Positions 63,742 through 64,000 of a stretch of 64,000 nucleotides of DNA are shown piece by piece. Both the position numbers and the translations under genes were made by a program. This DNA comes from Caprella mutica. Its lineage: Eukaryota > Arthropoda > Malacostraca > Amphipoda > Caprellidae. Position 1 is the first letter of the stretch, and each line of letters opens with the position of its first letter. The DNA lies in assembly GCA_947561585.1 (NCBI GenBank), contig CANNZV010000509.1:205317-269316 (forward strand), given 5' to 3'. The notes under the pieces are model-generated. The model was not told the origin of the DNA. It saw only the letters and a list, made by a program, of their open reading frames with translations, and did no database searches.

Positions 63742-63930
63742 TAGGGTAAGTTACGAATTATCGGTCAGTTTCACATCTTCGGTCATATAAGAAAAAAAAC
63801 TACATAACAATTTTTTTAAATTGGTATCCATGATACCTGCGGGTATCATGGATACCAATAAAAATAAAAATTAGATAACTATTATATGACCGAAGATGTG
63901 AAACTGACTGATAATTCGTAACTTACCCTA
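63742..63930. mobile_element. FB-A foldback, complete
   Basis: TAGGGTAAGTTACGAATTAT to TCGTAACTTACCCTA, flanked by AATT on both sides. The core is GGTATCCATGATACCTGCGG then GTATCATGGATACC. GTTTCAC/GTGAAAC match between arms. Confidence 0.95.
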
Positions 63931-63975
63931 ATTGCATTAAAATTAATTTTTCTAAAAAACATTTCTACTAACCAA

Positions 63976-63990
63976 CCCCCCCCCCCCCCC
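63976..63990 (+). repeat. 15-C homopolymer
   Basis: Uninterrupted C run. Similar 9-11-C runs are at 18408, 44250 and 56475. Confidence 0.95.
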
Positions 63991-64000
63991 TGCAAAGTAT

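Overview
This looks like non-coding DNA from an invertebrate animal: AT-rich, with no dense bacterial-type gene layout. Non-autonomous Helitrons, MITE-like palindromes and non-LTR-type 3' ends point to a metazoan. An arthropod is my best guess, perhaps a hemipteran insect, but the sequence does not settle it. I find no rRNA, intact tRNA, CRISPR array or convincing protein-coding gene. Every long open frame lies in a tandem array or a palindromic element. A handful of short coding-like pieces are listed at low confidence.

Two classes of repeat fill the window. (1) About thirty-five tandem arrays with different units (15 to about 60 bp) cover roughly a third of it. The largest are at 8965-10890 (25 bp), 14347-15512 (38 bp), 21912-22866 (17 bp), 26497-27373 (22 bp), 32421-33250 (27 bp), 36926-38205 (15 bp), 46222-48628 (60 bp) and 58318-59284 (21-22 bp). 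Several show higher-order structure, and one array contains an exact 360-bp block duplication. (2) Dispersed foldback (palindromic) elements. FB-A has over 30 copies or pieces, with ends TAGGGTAAGTT/AACTTACCCTA. FB-B has two copies with ends near GGGCCGTACACAC. FB-C has five copies. FB-A and FB-B have unrelated arms but the same centre, built from GGTATCCATGATACC, a hairpin inside a hairpin.

Other mobile DNA includes four non-autonomous Helitrons (TC start, CTAG end, 3' hairpin, A/T target), one of them inside an FB-A copy. There is also a MITE family with TIR AGGGTTGTGACAATATG, and a dispersed non-LTR-type 3' end. One copy of that 3' end has a 15-bp target duplication inside the first unit of the 60-bp satellite. 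A possible 4.6-kb element (27370-31998) with about 230-bp inverted ends seems to have landed in the 22-bp array.

The most interesting signals are these. Palindrome arms match each other within a copy while differing between copies, which suggests arm-to-arm homogenisation. The motif GTATC-N3-GATAC recurs in unrelated foldbacks and in at least three different tandem arrays. A 19-bp array at 16.0-16.7 kb carries about a dozen perfect TGACGTCA (CRE/ATF) palindromes. I see no multi-gene system.
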